Of a stretch of 64,000 nucleotides of DNA, positions 1-9,360 are shown in pieces; positions within the stretch are counted from its first letter, which is position 1; each line of letters starts with the position of its first letter. Origin of the DNA: Trinickia dabaoshanensis (GTDB lineage: Bacteria; Pseudomonadota; Gammaproteobacteria; Burkholderiales; Burkholderiaceae); contig NZ_PNYA01000001.1 in assembly GCF_002879885.1 (NCBI RefSeq), positions 62,001 through 126,000 of the forward strand, in the 5' to 3' direction. Made by a program: the position numbers and the translations under genes. The notes under the pieces are model-generated. The model saw only the letters and a program-made list of their open reading frames with translations. It ran no database searches and had not been told where the DNA came from.

Positions 1-1058
1 GACGCGATGTCCTCCATCGTGCGCACGACGTCGCCCACGACTTCCCCGCCGCGCGTGGCCGTATCGGACGCATCGCGCGCCAGGTCGCTTGCTTCGATCG
101 CGTGCGCCGCGTTGAGCTTCACCGTCGCCGTCAACTGCTCCATGCTGGAAGCCGTCTCTTGCAGCGATGCCGCTTGCTGTTCGGTGCGCTGGGACAAATC
201 GGCGTTACCGGTGGCAATTTCCCGGGCGCCGTGCATGATGGCTTCAGAGCCCGTACGCACACGTGAGACGGTTGCCACGAGCGCGGCCTGCATGCCTTGC
301 AGCGCGACGAGCAAGCGTCCCATTTCGTTTTGCCGATCGACCGTGATCGAGCCCGTCAGATCGCCGGCCGCAATGCGCTCGAAATGCTTGATCACGACGC
401 CGATGGGCCGCACGACGGCCGATAGCAGCGCCCCTCGCGCAATGAAGCCGATGATCAGCGCGAGCACGGCGATTGCCGCGCCGCCCGTGGCTAGGGCGTG
501 AAAGGTCGATTGAGCCGCGGCGTAGCGCGCCTCTTGATGCGAGACTTGCAAGGCTTCGAGTTCGACGATCGCCTTCTCGTAACGCCCGTACAGTTCGTTC
601 GCGGTTTGCCCCTGAATCGTGCGGAACGTGTTGAAGTCGTTCTGCTCGAGCGCCTGAAATTCCGGATTGATGGCCTGCTGCACGAGCGCGGTGCGTGCCG
701 AGCCGACCGCATCGGCCAATCGGGACTCGTTTTCGTCACGCGGCTTGGCCAGGTAATCGCCCCATTGCGTATCGCTGTCCTTCAGGACGGCATGGGCTTT
801 GGGCAGCAGATCGTCGCCCGCTTTCCCCATCGAAAACAGGGTCTCATAGCTGCCCAGCGCGAGCCGCACTTGCAGCATGCGCTCGGAGCTCGTCTTCAAA
901 TGGGTCAGCGCGGCCGTATCGATCGAATACATGTTCTTGAGCGCATCGTTGCTTTTTTGCAGCCCAAGCATGCCTGCGCCCATCGCCGCCATCAGGGCGA
1001 GCGTATAGCCCGCGATCGTGAGCGTCAGCCCCGCGCGAATAGTGAAACGTTTAAACAT
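1..1058 (-). CDS. Methyl-accepting chemotaxis protein, 3' end outside window
   Basis: Transmembrane chemoreceptor that would signal to CheA/CheW. The ATG lies at 1058 and 352 codons are visible before the window edge. The N-terminus (MFKRFTIRAGLTLTI) carries a membrane helix at about residues 8-30. A periplasmic four-helix-bundle ligand domain of the Tar type follows, then a second membrane helix at about 185-205 (ALATGGAAIAVLALIIGF). A HAMP domain (RPIGVVIKHFERIAAGDLTG) and the start of the methylated signalling helices (LSQRTEQQAASLQETASSME) come next. The conserved hairpin tip that contacts CheA/CheW is beyond the window. The ligand cannot be inferred. It is divergent from a second, soluble receptor gene. 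Confidence 0.93.
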   Translation of the reverse strand, partial: MFKRFTIRAGLTLTIAGYTLALMAAMGAGMLGLQKSNDALKNMYSIDTAALTHLKTSSERMLQVRLALGSYETLFSMGKAGDDLLPKAHAVLKDSDTQWGDYLAKPRDENESRLADAVGSARTALVQQAINPEFQALEQNDFNTFRTIQGQTANELYGRYEKAIVELEALQVSHQEARYAAAQSTFHALATGGAAIAVLALIIGFIARGALLSAVVRPIGVVIKHFERIAAGDLTGSITVDRQNEMGRLLVALQGMQAALVATVSRVRTGSEAIMHGAREIATGNADLSQRTEQQAASLQETASSMEQLTATVKLNAAHAIEASDLARDASDTATRGGEVVGDVVRTMEDIA

Positions 1059-1506
1059 GGCATTGCCGCGCGCGCTCGACGAGCCGTCGCACGGTCCCCT
1101 CCGTGGTGGTGGTGAAGCGCGCACATGCGGCTCTCTGCGGAGCGTCGGATGGACCCGGCCTGCTGCGAGTGGTGTCTGATCGGGCGCGTCGTGCGTGCGA
1201 AGGTTCAGCCGAAATCTAAGCGTTTCCCGCCGATTGCGCAATGGCAAAAAGCACTATCGTCATACTATCGTCATCCCCACTCAAGTCGAGGCTCGGATCG
1301 TCCGTTAACACAAAGGAGAGCCTGTCGACACGAGCGGTCAAGCCTGGTTTTTACCGAGCGACGATCGCCCTTGCGCACACGTACAACGCGTAAGTCCCGC
1401 GTAAGCCCAATCGGATAGATATGGGCCGCGGCCGCCGTCGGATCGCGGCGACACACAATGAATGAAGCGCGCGGCAAAAACGAATTCGCGCGAAGGAGAC
1501 AACATC
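1059..1506. other. Divergent intergenic region between two chemoreceptor genes
   Basis: About 450 bases that should hold the promoters of both chemoreceptor genes. Reading frames here do not resemble proteins. An AAGGAG ribosome binding site lies at about 1493-1498 in front of the rightward gene. I see no convincing sigma-28 or sigma-70 promoter and no strong hairpin. Confidence 0.5.
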
Positions 1507-2910
1507 ATGCGTTTGACCTTGCGTCGGCCGGGCGCCGCGCGTTCGATCGTCGGAGATATCGCCGAACACGCCGGCAAGCTCGGCATCGAGATCTGCGACG
1601 TATCGGGTCATGTCGAGGAGGTCGCGAATCGCGTGGCCCAACAGGCGAACGTGTGCCGCGCCCTGCGCGAGTCGGCCTCGGTGACGATGCAAGGCAACCA
1701 CCGGATCGCCCAGGCCGCGCAGCAAGTTCGCGTGGTCAGCCGCGAAGCGTCGAGCGCCGTCGAGCAATCGCGTCAAACGCTCGATGCCTCGTTGGCCGAT
1801 ATCCACGGCCTGGTCGAAGGCGTGACGAGCATCGCGACGCAGATCGAGGCGCTGCGCGAAGCGCTCGATCACGTCAGTACCGTCTCCGAGGAGATCTCGT
1901 TGATCGCGCGGCAAACTCATCTGCTCGCGATCAACGCGGCAATCGAAGCCGCCCGCGCCGGCGAATCGGGCAAGAGCTTCGCCGTCGTGGCGGCCGAGGT
2001 CAAGAATCTCTCGAGCAAAACCGCGCAAGCGACCGCTCAGATCGAGGCGACGCTCGCGCGGCTGACGCAACAAACGGAACAGCTCATCGCCGACGGCACC
2101 GAAAACACGGCGCGGGCCCATCGCGTCAAGGAAGGCTCGGCGACGATCGGCGGCATCGTCGAATCGACGGGCACCGCGATCAACCAACTGCACGAAGAAG
2201 CCGAGCAGATCGCCACGTTGACGGGGGAGATCGAAACGCAATGTCACCACCTCGAAGAACAGGTCGGCGACATGGCGACCGGCGTCGAGCATTCCAGCGC
2301 GAATTTCATGCAAGCGAAAGACCGGCTCTCCTCGCTGCTGTCGGTATCGGAGACGCTCATCGAGTTGACGGCGGCCACGGGCGTCGAGACACCCGACACG
2401 AGCTTCATCGCGGCCGCGCAGAACACCGCCGCGGCGATCGGCAAGCGCTTCGAACAAGCGCTCGCGCGCGGGGAAATCACCGAGGCGGCGCTGTTCGACG
2501 CGCAGTACGTGCCGATTCCGGGCACCGACCCGCGGCAGTTCATGACGCAGTTCACGGCGTTCACCGATCGCGCGTTGCCCGAGATCCAAGAGCCGCTGCT
2601 TGCGCTCGATGCGCGCGTGGCGTTTTGCGCGGCCGTGGACGTGCGCGGCTATCTGCCCACGCACAATCGAAAATTCTCGCAGGCGCAACGCCCGGGCGAC
2701 GCGGTGTGGAACGCCGCCAACTGCCGCAATCGCCGCATGTTCGCCGATCGGACGGGGCTCGCGGCCGCGACGCACACCAAGCCGTTCCTGCTGCAGACGT
2801 ATCGGCGCGATATGGGGGGCGGCGCGTACGCGATGATGAAAGATGCCTCCGCGCCGATCTACGTAAATGGCCGCCATTGGGGCGGCTTGAGGCTCGCCTA
2901 TAAGAGCTGA
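1507..2910 (+). CDS. Soluble methyl-accepting chemotaxis protein with C-terminal sensor domain
   Basis: Cytoplasmic chemoreceptor of 467 residues without membrane segments. The ATG at 1507 ([13 protein letters not shown]) follows an AAGGAG site by about 8 bases; an ATG 45 bases upstream lacks one. Residues from about 30 to 290 form a long helical signalling hairpin with the conserved tip [20 protein letters not shown]. The C-terminal 150 residues are a separate sensor-like domain rich in aromatic and polar motifs ([24 protein letters not shown]), as found in many proteobacterial soluble receptors. Having the sensor after the hairpin is the reverse of the usual order. The signal sensed is unknown. 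Confidence 0.93.
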   Translation: MRLTLRRPGAARSIVGDIAEHAGKLGIEICDVSGHVEEVANRVAQQANVCRALRESASVTMQGNHRIAQAAQQVRVVSREASSAVEQSRQTLDASLADIHGLVEGVTSIATQIEALREALDHVSTVSEEISLIARQTHLLAINAAIEAARAGESGKSFAVVAAEVKNLSSKTAQATAQIEATLARLTQQTEQLIADGTENTARAHRVKEGSATIGGIVESTGTAINQLHEEAEQIATLTGEIETQCHHLEEQVGDMATGVEHSSANFMQAKDRLSSLLSVSETLIELTAATGVETPDTSFIAAAQNTAAAIGKRFEQALARGEITEAALFDAQYVPIPGTDPRQFMTQFTAFTDRALPEIQEPLLALDARVAFCAAVDVRGYLPTHNRKFSQAQRPGDAVWNAANCRNRRMFADRTGLAAATHTKPFLLQTYRRDMGGGAYAMMKDASAPIYVNGRHWGGLRLAYKS

Positions 2911-3038
2911 CGCACGCGCGGCGCGCGAAAATTCCCCCCGTGACGGCCGGCCCTTCGCTATCATGGCCGCGATGGCATGCGCCTTGCGCGATCCACGCGA
3001 TTCGCATGCATTCCCGTCAAGCAAGGAGGAAGAACAAT

Positions 3039-3479
3039 ATGGGCATCGTCAAGGAATTCAGGGAGTTCGCCGTCAAGGGCAACGTGATGGATCTGGCCGT
3101 CGGCGTGATCATCGGCGGCGCATTCTCGACCATCGTCAATTCGATCGTCAAAGATCTCATCATGCCGATCGTCGGCACGGCCACCGGCGGCCTCGATTTC
3201 TCGAACAAGTTCATTCGGCTCGGCGATATCCCCCCGTCTTTCAAAGGGAACCCCGATTCGTTCAAAGACCTGCAAACGGCCGGCGTGGCCGTGTTCGGCT
3301 ACGGCTCGTTCATCACGGCCGTCATCAACTTTCTGATCCTCGCCGTGATCGTATTCGGCATCGTCAAGCTCATGAATACGATGCGCAAGCGCGCTGAAGA
3401 AGCACCGGCGGCACCGCCTCCCACGCCGGAAGACGTGCTGCTCCTGCGCGAAATCCGCGACTCGCTCAAGCAACGATAG
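3039..3479 (+). CDS. mscL: Large-conductance mechanosensitive channel MscL
   Basis: Inner-membrane channel that opens under membrane tension and releases solutes during hypo-osmotic shock. The 146 residues match the usual family size. The N-terminal amphipathic helix ([23 protein letters not shown]) leads into TM1 with the glycine-rich [18 protein letters not shown] pattern. A periplasmic loop, TM2 ([20 protein letters not shown]) and a charged C-terminal helix with a proline-rich linker follow. The ATG at 3039 is preceded by GGAGGAAGAACAAT, a strong ribosome site. It is a single gene facing the leftward kinase operon. Confidence 0.98.
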   Translation: MGIVKEFREFAVKGNVMDLAVGVIIGGAFSTIVNSIVKDLIMPIVGTATGGLDFSNKFIRLGDIPPSFKGNPDSFKDLQTAGVAVFGYGSFITAVINFLILAVIVFGIVKLMNTMRKRAEEAPAAPPPTPEDVLLLREIRDSLKQR

Positions 3480-3530
3480 GCCGGGCCCCTCGCGCGCGCC
3501 GGCTAAGGGCCGGCTCGATGCAGCGCGCCG

Positions 3531-5501
3531 CTACCGCCCGAGCATTTTGTTGTCGGCCGCGCGTTGAATCAGCACCTCCAACTGCGCGAAATTGACGGGT
3601 TTGGTCAAATGCGCCGTAAATCCGGCGGCGAGGCAGCGGCGTATGTCTTCGTCCGATCCGTATCCCGTCAATGCGATGGCCGGTATCTGCGAATGCTGGC
3701 GCACCGCGCTGACGAAGTCGAGCCCGGTTCCATCGGGTAAGCCGACATCGCTGACGATCAAATCGAAGTGGCGGGCCCGGGTGGCCGCCAATGCCTCGGC
3801 CACCGATACCGCAACGGCCACATCGTGCCCGAGCGAGCTGATCAAGTGCGCCATGACATCGGCCGTATCCGCGTGATCCTCCACGAGCAAGATCGAAATG
3901 CGCTCTTTTCCCGCTGCCTGCGAGGACAGCGCCTCCACGGGCTCGTGCGCGGGCAAAGTCGTCGTCGGCAACGCGATCGTGAAGGTGGCGCCGCAATGCG
4001 GTCCCGGGCTACGCGCGCTCACGGTGCCGCCGTGCGCATCGGTCAATGCCTTGGTGATGGCCAGGCCCAAGCCGAGCCCGCCGAACTGCTGCGTCATTCG
4101 CTGGCTGCCCTGCTCGAACGCATTGAACAGTTTGCCGATCTGTTCGGGCGCGATGCCGATTCCGGTATCCTCGATTTCGATTTCGATGCGCATGCGCGAA
4201 TCGCGCGTACGCACGTAGATGTGACCGCCGTCGGGCGTGAACTTCGCCGCGTTGCGCACGAGGTTCCATAGCATCTGCTGCAGCCGGGCCGGATCGGCGA
4301 GCACGTAGTGATTTTCGGCCCGCTTTTCCACGTGAACGTCGAGCGCCTTGACTTGAATCTCGGCGCGAAAGAGCTCTAGCACGCTATCGACGACGTCATG
4401 TACGTCGACCGTCTCGAGCGCGAGGCGCAGTTTGCCGTTCGCGACGCGAGTCAAGTCGAGCAAGTCGTCGATCAGCCTCGCCTCGAGTTCGATGTTGCGC
4501 CGTATCATCTTCACGCTCGATTGCGCCGCGGCCGGCAGATCGGGCATCGTCTCGAGCACGCGCGTGCCCGCGAGCACCGGCGTGAGCGGCGTGCGCAGTT
4601 CATGCGAGAGCATGGCGAGGAAACGATCCTTGGCGCGATTGGCCTCCTCGGCTGTCTGCCGGGCGCATTGCTCGGCCGCGAGCAAGCGTTCGCGCTCCTC
4701 CATGGCCTCGCGCTGCGATTGGATGTCGGTGCAACTCGCGAACCACTTGCCGACGCGCCCGTTCGCATCGCGCACGTCGGCAATACGCATGTCGAACCAG
4801 CGATAGGTGCCGTCGATCGCGCGCAGGCGCAACTCGTGCCGATACCCCGCACCGACCGCACCGCCCACGGCGGCGAGCCACGATTGGCGCAGCGCGTCGC
4901 GATCGTCGGGATGAACGGCGGCGAGCCAGCCAAGCCCGCGCGAAGCCGCCTCGTCGAGCCCCGTGTACGCGTACCACTGTTTGGAGAAGAAATCGCACTG
5001 GCCTTGTGCGTTGCTCGTGAAGACGAGGTGCGGCAACGCCTCGGACAAACTGCGGTAATGCGCCTCGCGATCGCGCAGCAATAGCGCCTCGGCGGACGCG
5101 CGCTGCAGCCGCACCTGCGTCAATACGCGCTCGACGGCCTCGGGTAAGTACTCCAAGTAGCCGCCCGACTTGGGCACGACGTCCGAGATCCCCGCGCGCA
5201 GCGCCTCGATGACACGCGATTCGTCGGTGAAGCCCGTCACGAGAATCGCGGGCAACGCAGTGCCTTCGTCGCGCAGGCGCCGAAAGAAGTCGAGCCCGGT
5301 TTCGGCGCTATCCAGTTGGTAGTCGAGCACGAGCAGATCGGGCGCATCGGCAGGCAACCGCTCATGCGCCGCTCTCGCGCTCGAATACGCGAACACGCGG
5401 CAGCCCGCGCGTTCGAGCGACTTGCGCGCAAGCCGCAAAATGCCCTCGTCGTCGTCGACGATCAGCACGCGGGCGGACTCTTGGCGAGAAACGTCGGTCA
5501 T
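3531..5501 (-). CDS. Hybrid sensor histidine kinase with two receiver domains (REC-PAS-HisKA-HATPase-REC)
   Basis: Signalling kinase of 656 residues without membrane segments. The order is receiver 1 (residues about 10-125; phospho-acceptor Asp in LLVLDYQLDS), PAS (about 145-265), HisKA with the phosphorylated His in LAMLSHELRTPL, HATPase (NLVRNAAKF, DTGIGIAPEQ, GGLGLGLAITK), then receiver 2 (Asp in DLIVSDVGLPDGTG). There is no output domain, so partners must be found elsewhere. It begins 39 bases after the neighbouring membrane kinase gene on the same strand, so the two are probably one operon. The N-terminal receiver suggests this protein is itself a target of phosphorelay, perhaps from that neighbour. 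Confidence 0.95.
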   Translation of the reverse strand: MTDVSRQESARVLIVDDDEGILRLARKSLERAGCRVFAYSSARAAHERLPADAPDLLVLDYQLDSAETGLDFFRRLRDEGTALPAILVTGFTDESRVIEALRAGISDVVPKSGGYLEYLPEAVERVLTQVRLQRASAEALLLRDREAHYRSLSEALPHLVFTSNAQGQCDFFSKQWYAYTGLDEAASRGLGWLAAVHPDDRDALRQSWLAAVGGAVGAGYRHELRLRAIDGTYRWFDMRIADVRDANGRVGKWFASCTDIQSQREAMEERERLLAAEQCARQTAEEANRAKDRFLAMLSHELRTPLTPVLAGTRVLETMPDLPAAAQSSVKMIRRNIELEARLIDDLLDLTRVANGKLRLALETVDVHDVVDSVLELFRAEIQVKALDVHVEKRAENHYVLADPARLQQMLWNLVRNAAKFTPDGGHIYVRTRDSRMRIEIEIEDTGIGIAPEQIGKLFNAFEQGSQRMTQQFGGLGLGLAITKALTDAHGGTVSARSPGPHCGATFTIALPTTTLPAHEPVEALSSQAAGKERISILLVEDHADTADVMAHLISSLGHDVAVAVSVAEALAATRARHFDLIVSDVGLPDGTGLDFVSAVRQHSQIPAIALTGYGSDEDIRRCLAAGFTAHLTKPVNFAQLEVLIQRAADNKMLGR

Positions 5502-5540
5502 TACAGGTTTATGAGTTCGTTCGGCGCCGCGCGCGGCGCG

Positions 5541-7148
5541 TCAAGTCATCCGCAAGGGTTGCTCGGGCAAGGTCACGTAAAAGGTCGAGCCGGCCCCCTC
5601 CGTCGATTCGACCCACGCGCGGCCCCCGTGCCGCTCGGTCACGCGGCGCACGAGCGCGAGGCCGATGCCGTCGCCCTTGGCCCGATCGCCATGCAACCGT
5701 TGAAATGCACTGAACATTTTCGGCATGCAGGCATCGGGAATCCCAAGACCGTTGTCGCGCACGAAATATGTACGCATTCTAGGCGCTCGCTCGCCACTTT
5801 CGCGCGGGGCCTGATCGAGGGTACCGATTTCAATGCGGCCGGCGCGCGACGTGTCGAGATAGTTCACGGCGTTGCCGATCAGATTGGCGAAGATCTGTTC
5901 GATCGCCGTGGGATCGCCCCATACCGGCGGCAGTTCGCCGACGGACACGGTCACACCGCGTTCGGCGATGGCTTGGTGCAGCGATTCGACGACACGCGCC
6001 ACCGCGCGGGCGACGCTCACGCGCTGCCATTGATATTCGAGGCGCCCCGCGCGCGAAATGCGCAGCAGCGCATCGATGATCGATGCCGAGCGGGCTACCG
6101 CTGTGCGCAAAAAGTGCAAGGCTTCGCTCAGATTGCCGTCGAGCACGCTCGTGATGCGCGTCCGTTCGGCTTCGGGCAAGCGCGCCGCATCGAGCATCGA
6201 ACGCAGCTCTTCGCAAGAAACCTGCAGTTCGCGCGAGAACCCTTGCAGGTTCACGAGCGGCGAGCGCAGATCGTGCGACACGCTATAGATGAACATGTCG
6301 TTGTCTTGCTTTTGCTGACGCAGGTTATCGTTCACCTGGGTCAACTCCTGCGCGCGCGACTCGAGCGTGGCCTGCAGCGCGGCCTGGTCGTGCTCCGACT
6401 CGGTGAGCAACACGCTCGTCCGGTGCAGCGCCGCATCGAGATCGGCGAGCTCGTCGTTGCCCACGAGCGGCGGACCCAGCGCCTGCGCGCGGCCGAGCCG
6501 TTGCGCATTGGCCGTGAGCGTACGCAGGCGGCGCCCGATGTTGCCCGCAAAGGCCAGCGCCGCGATGGCCCAGATCAGCATCGAGCCCGCGATCGCCGCG
6601 ATGAGCGCGTCGCGTTGCTGCTCGCGCGTTGCCGCCAACTGCGCGCTACGCTCGCCGTCGAGCCGCGATTCGTCGGCAATGAATGCGCCCAGCTCATCGC
6701 GAAAGGCGGCGATCGCCGGCGGCAGCGGCGTATCGTCGAACGAAGCGGGGACGACGTTCTTGCCTTCTCGTAGCGAAGCGTAGGCCTGTTCGGTTTGCGC
6801 GCGGAACGCATCCACGGCCTCGCGCATACGCCGTACGCGCTCCACTTGGAGGGGATCGTCCGCCACGAGCTTTTCGAGACGCGTCAGGCGATCGCGCAAG
6901 TCGACCCACACGACCTGGTGATCGACGAAGGAGGCATCACCGAGGATCAGGCCCGAGCGTACGCGCGCGGCCTCGCGCAAAAGCGGATCGACGATGACCG
7001 ATGCTTCGTAGAGCACCTGTTTGCTGTGGGACGCCCATTGCGCCGCCTGTGTCGCTTGCTCTTGCGTTTTCGACAACATGCCGACGAGCGCGAGCTCGAC
7101 CAAGCTCGGCACGGCAATCAGCAGCAGCCCCTTCGTGAATAGTTTCAT
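5541..7148 (-). CDS. Membrane sensor histidine kinase (CHASE3-HAMP-HisKA-HATPase)
   Basis: Inner-membrane sensor kinase of 535 residues. A start-proximal membrane helix (LLLIAVPSLVELALVGML) is followed by a CHASE3-like periplasmic helical domain (about 30-175), a second helix (LIAAIAGSMLIWAIAALAF) and HAMP. A coiled coil leads to HisKA with the phospho-His in IYSVSHDLRSPLVN. The ATPase domain shows NLIGNAVNY, DNGLGIPD and GDGIGLALV boxes. The ATG at 7148 has an AAGGA site upstream; longer readings to 7397 add a non-conserved, basic leader and are unlikely. This is the promoter-proximal gene of the kinase pair. CHASE3 ligands are generally unknown. Confidence 0.95.
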   Translation of the reverse strand: MKLFTKGLLLIAVPSLVELALVGMLSKTQEQATQAAQWASHSKQVLYEASVIVDPLLREAARVRSGLILGDASFVDHQVVWVDLRDRLTRLEKLVADDPLQVERVRRMREAVDAFRAQTEQAYASLREGKNVVPASFDDTPLPPAIAAFRDELGAFIADESRLDGERSAQLAATREQQRDALIAAIAGSMLIWAIAALAFAGNIGRRLRTLTANAQRLGRAQALGPPLVGNDELADLDAALHRTSVLLTESEHDQAALQATLESRAQELTQVNDNLRQQKQDNDMFIYSVSHDLRSPLVNLQGFSRELQVSCEELRSMLDAARLPEAERTRITSVLDGNLSEALHFLRTAVARSASIIDALLRISRAGRLEYQWQRVSVARAVARVVESLHQAIAERGVTVSVGELPPVWGDPTAIEQIFANLIGNAVNYLDTSRAGRIEIGTLDQAPRESGERAPRMRTYFVRDNGLGIPDACMPKMFSAFQRLHGDRAKGDGIGLALVRRVTERHGGRAWVESTEGAGSTFYVTLPEQPLRMT

Positions 7149-7521
7149 GCGTCCTTGGCGGCCCCCCTCTCGAGTCGCGTGCCTTCGCGCTGGCGCGGCA
7201 CGGCGCTTGCGTTGCAACGACGTGCAACAGTGAAACCGAACCATTATCCGTGCTGTTCCGAGATATTTCAACGGACGATATAGAGGCGCGTGTGCGCACA
7301 GAAGTTGGCATTTTTTATGAGTTAGGTCAGCACTTCGGCGAAACTCGGGCCTATTATTGCCATAGATGTCGAGTTCGATGCGACGCACGCCATGCACGGC
7401 TTCGACATGACTGCCTACGAACGCTGCGAATATGGCCGAAAGGTTGTTCGGTCGTGAATGCGACGATTTCGTATGCTATAAAAGATCGGACGTGCGGCGC
7501 GCGAGAGCCGGGAGTGGTCGC
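7149..7521. other. Divergent promoter region between kinase operon and small gene
   Basis: This 373-base stretch is less GC-rich than its surroundings, especially about 7300-7370 and 7465-7490, as expected for two divergent promoters. No gene, hairpin terminator or clear operator repeat is visible. Confidence 0.4.
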
Positions 7522-8004
7522 ATGAGGACGCTGTGTTTCTTGCAACTCTTTTTCAGGCGAATGTTTATGTCCTTCCCGAGAAAGCGCAGGCGCGCGAGTG
7601 CGGACAGCAAAGAATCGTTTCTCGCCGTCCTGCGCCAGTTCAAGCCCTTTGTTCAGCTCGATACGAAAATCGCCCGCGCGCGCGCGCAGGACGAGCCCGT
7701 GCTCTATGAGCACGCGCTACCGGGCCTCGACGTCCTGCTGTGTACCGTGCGCGGCGCACAGCCGCCCTATCCCGATGTCGACGAACTGCGGCGCCGGTGC
7801 ATCGAATCGATCGCCAACGCGCTCGAACAGCCGCTCGAGGGCCTCGAGAACGGCGGGTATTGGTACGAGACCAACGGGTTCGGCTTCCTGGTGTTCGCGA
7901 GCCGCGCGCGCGCGAAGATCTTGCCCGAATTCGGCGCGGGCGCCGTCGCCCGCGGCACGCGCAAACAGAACGCCGGCGACGCGGCACCGCGCTCGTTGCG
8001 CTGA
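7522..8004 (+). CDS. Hypothetical protein, function unknown
   Basis: I do not recognise this protein. The longest sensible reading from the ATG at 7522 gives 160 residues (MRTLCFLQLFFRRMFM...). ATGs at 7561 and 7567 would give about 147 or 145 residues, and the latter starts with a basic stretch (MSFPRKRRRASADSK). No signal peptide or membrane helix is clear. The middle is well-ordered and acidic/aromatic (YPDVDELRRRCIESIANALE, GGYWYETNGFGFLVF), which reads like a genuine folded domain. The tail is basic and likely disordered. No operon partner: the next gene is convergent. Confidence 0.7.
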   Translation: MRTLCFLQLFFRRMFMSFPRKRRRASADSKESFLAVLRQFKPFVQLDTKIARARAQDEPVLYEHALPGLDVLLCTVRGAQPPYPDVDELRRRCIESIANALEQPLEGLENGGYWYETNGFGFLVFASRARAKILPEFGAGAVARGTRKQNAGDAAPRSLR

Positions 8005-8033
8005 CGGTTCGCGCGCGGTGCGTGTCGGAACCG

Positions 8034-8933
8034 TTATCGCTCGCGCGGGGCCGGCCTCGCTTGCGGCCGCACGATGTCGATAAATGCCGCCAAATCGCCT
8101 TGGCCGAGCCCCATCGCCGCGCCCAGGCGCAGCACCTGTTGAACCGCGCCCACGACAGGCATCACGGCACCGGTCGAGCGCGCGGCATCGGCCACCGTGT
8201 CGATATCCTTCTGAAACGTTCTTAGCGAACCGAGCGGCGCATGACCTCGCTCGGTCATCCGCGGCACGAACGTCTGAAGCAGGACCGAGTCGGCCCAGCC
8301 GCCCGCCAACGCCTGCGTAAGCCGCGAAGCATCGATGCCCGCTGCTTGCGCGAGCCCCACGGCTTCGGCAATCCCCGCCACGGTCGCGCAGACGATAGCC
8401 TGGTTGCACAGCTTCGTCATCTGCCCCGCCCCCGCCTCGCCCATATGCGTGACGCGCGCGGCATAGCTGCGGATGACGGGCTCCAATTGCGCGATATCCG
8501 CTGCGTCCCCACCGGCCATGACGGCGAGCGTACCGGCCTGCGCGCCAGGCACCCCGCCCGAGACCGGCGCGTCGATCCAGCCGATGCCGCGGCGCGCCGC
8601 CCGCGCCGCATACCGCCGCGTGGCGTCGGGTGCGATGCTCGAATGGTCGACGATCCAACGCACCGTGCCTGCATCGGCCGCCGCGTCGCCCAGCAATCCG
8701 GCAGGCCCGAAGACGACCTCCTCGACCGCTTGCGTATCCGACACGCACAGAAACACCGCCTCGCTGTGCGCCCGCAGGTCGCCGGGGGTATCCGCTACGC
8801 GCGCGCCGTCGGCGGCGAGCGCCTGCGCCTTGGCGCGGGTGCGGTTCCACACCCACACGGCGTGCCCGGCGTGCAGCAGATGCCGGATCATCGGCGCCCC
8901 CATGAGACCCGGTCCGCAAAATCCTATATCCAT
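8034..8933 (-). CDS. NAD(P)-dependent oxidoreductase of the 3-hydroxyisobutyrate dehydrogenase family
   Basis: Beta-hydroxyacid dehydrogenase of 299 residues, the normal family size. The N-terminus has the dinucleotide-binding fingerprint [13 protein letters not shown]. The substrate motif [22 protein letters not shown] lies at about 120-140, and the catalytic lysine region is [13 protein letters not shown] (about 170). The C-terminal helical dimerisation domain is complete. The ATG at 8933 follows a GAGGGA site. Family members reduce or oxidise 3-hydroxyisobutyrate, tartronate semialdehyde, glyoxylate or succinic semialdehyde, and the sequence alone does not pick one. Tartronate semialdehyde reductase would fit the nearby purine/glyoxylate genes, but that is only inference. 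Confidence 0.9.
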   Translation of the reverse strand: MDIGFCGPGLMGAPMIRHLLHAGHAVWVWNRTRAKAQALAADGARVADTPGDLRAHSEAVFLCVSDTQAVEEVVFGPAGLLGDAAADAGTVRWIVDHSSIAPDATRRYAARAARRGIGWIDAPVSGGVPGAQAGTLAVMAGGDAADIAQLEPVIRSYAARVTHMGEAGAGQMTKLCNQAIVCATVAGIAEAVGLAQAAGIDASRLTQALAGGWADSVLLQTFVPRMTERGHAPLGSLRTFQKDIDTVADAARSTGAVMPVVGAVQQVLRLGAAMGLGQGDLAAFIDIVRPQARPAPRER

Positions 8934-9073
8934 CGATGTTTTCCCTCGCGATGAAGATGATGCCTGTCACGGCACCGAAGGGCCGAGCCCTCGACAGCGC
9001 GCGGCGATCGGCATGCTCGAGCGTCGTTGCCTATACTGGTCTTTCCATTCTCGCCGAGAAACGGAGAACACTG

Positions 9074-9283
9074 ATGAACGACCACGTCTACAAGTACATT
9101 GAACTGACCGGTTCGTCGACCAAGTCTTGCGACGACGCGGTGCGATGCGCGATCGAGCGCGCCTCTAAGACACTGCGCAATTTGAACTGGTTCGAGGTCA
9201 CGGAAACGCGCGGGCACATCGAAAACGGCACCGTCGTGCACTGGCAGGTCACGCTCAAACTGGGCATGAGGCTGGAGGATTGA
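9074..9283 (+). CDS. Dodecin, flavin-binding storage protein
   Basis: A 69-residue protein of the dodecin family, which forms a hollow dodecamer that binds flavins and is thought to buffer free FMN/riboflavin. Visible family features are the start [11 protein letters not shown], the helix [20 protein letters not shown], and the strand region [20 protein letters not shown] with the tryptophan (NWFEV) that stacks on the flavin. The ATG at 9074 follows GAGAACACTG. It is a single gene convergent with the purine ABC operon. Confidence 0.95.
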   Translation: MNDHVYKYIELTGSSTKSCDDAVRCAIERASKTLRNLNWFEVTETRGHIENGTVVHWQVTLKLGMRLED

Positions 9284-9289
9284 AAACGG

Positions 9290-9314
9290 GCGGGCGGGCG
9301 CGCGCGCCGCCCGC
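9290..9314 (-). terminator. GC-only hairpin, possible terminator of the BMP transporter operon
   Basis: Arms 9290-9297 and 9307-9314 pair perfectly over 8 G:C pairs around a 9-base GC loop. Read leftwards the hairpin is followed by CCGTTTTCA, a short T-run. It sits between the dodecin gene and the end of the transporter operon and could also slow rightward transcription, although no T-run follows on that side. Confidence 0.45.
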
Positions 9315-9320
9315 TCGGAT

Positions 9321-9360
9321 GCGTCAGTGCGGCAGTGCGTCAGTGCGTCAGTGCGGCAGC
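9321..9360. repeat. Five tandem 8-base units spanning the 3' end of the BMP gene
   Basis: The 40 bases consist of five consecutive octamers. Units 1, 3 and 4 are GCGTCAGT, unit 2 is GCGGCAGT and unit 5 is GCGGCAGC. The stop codon of the leftward binding-protein gene (9348-9350) lies in unit 4, and its last codons are in units 4 and 5. Each GCGTCAGT unit carries a TGA on the minus strand. Gain or loss of a unit by slippage would mostly change the trailer but could alter the last two residues. Confidence 0.9.

Noticed and set aside
1351-3024. Long leftward reading of 557 codons opposite the chemoreceptor gene
   Set aside because: Antisense shadow of a GC-rich gene: arginine-rich, no recognisable domain, and it crosses both the chemoreceptor and the mscL promoter.
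5316-6773. Rightward 485-codon reading opposite the kinase genes
   Set aside because: Shadow frame spanning two kinase genes and their gap; no domain.
9321-9360. CRISPR-like array
   Set aside because: Units are 8 bases with no spacers; a simple tandem repeat.
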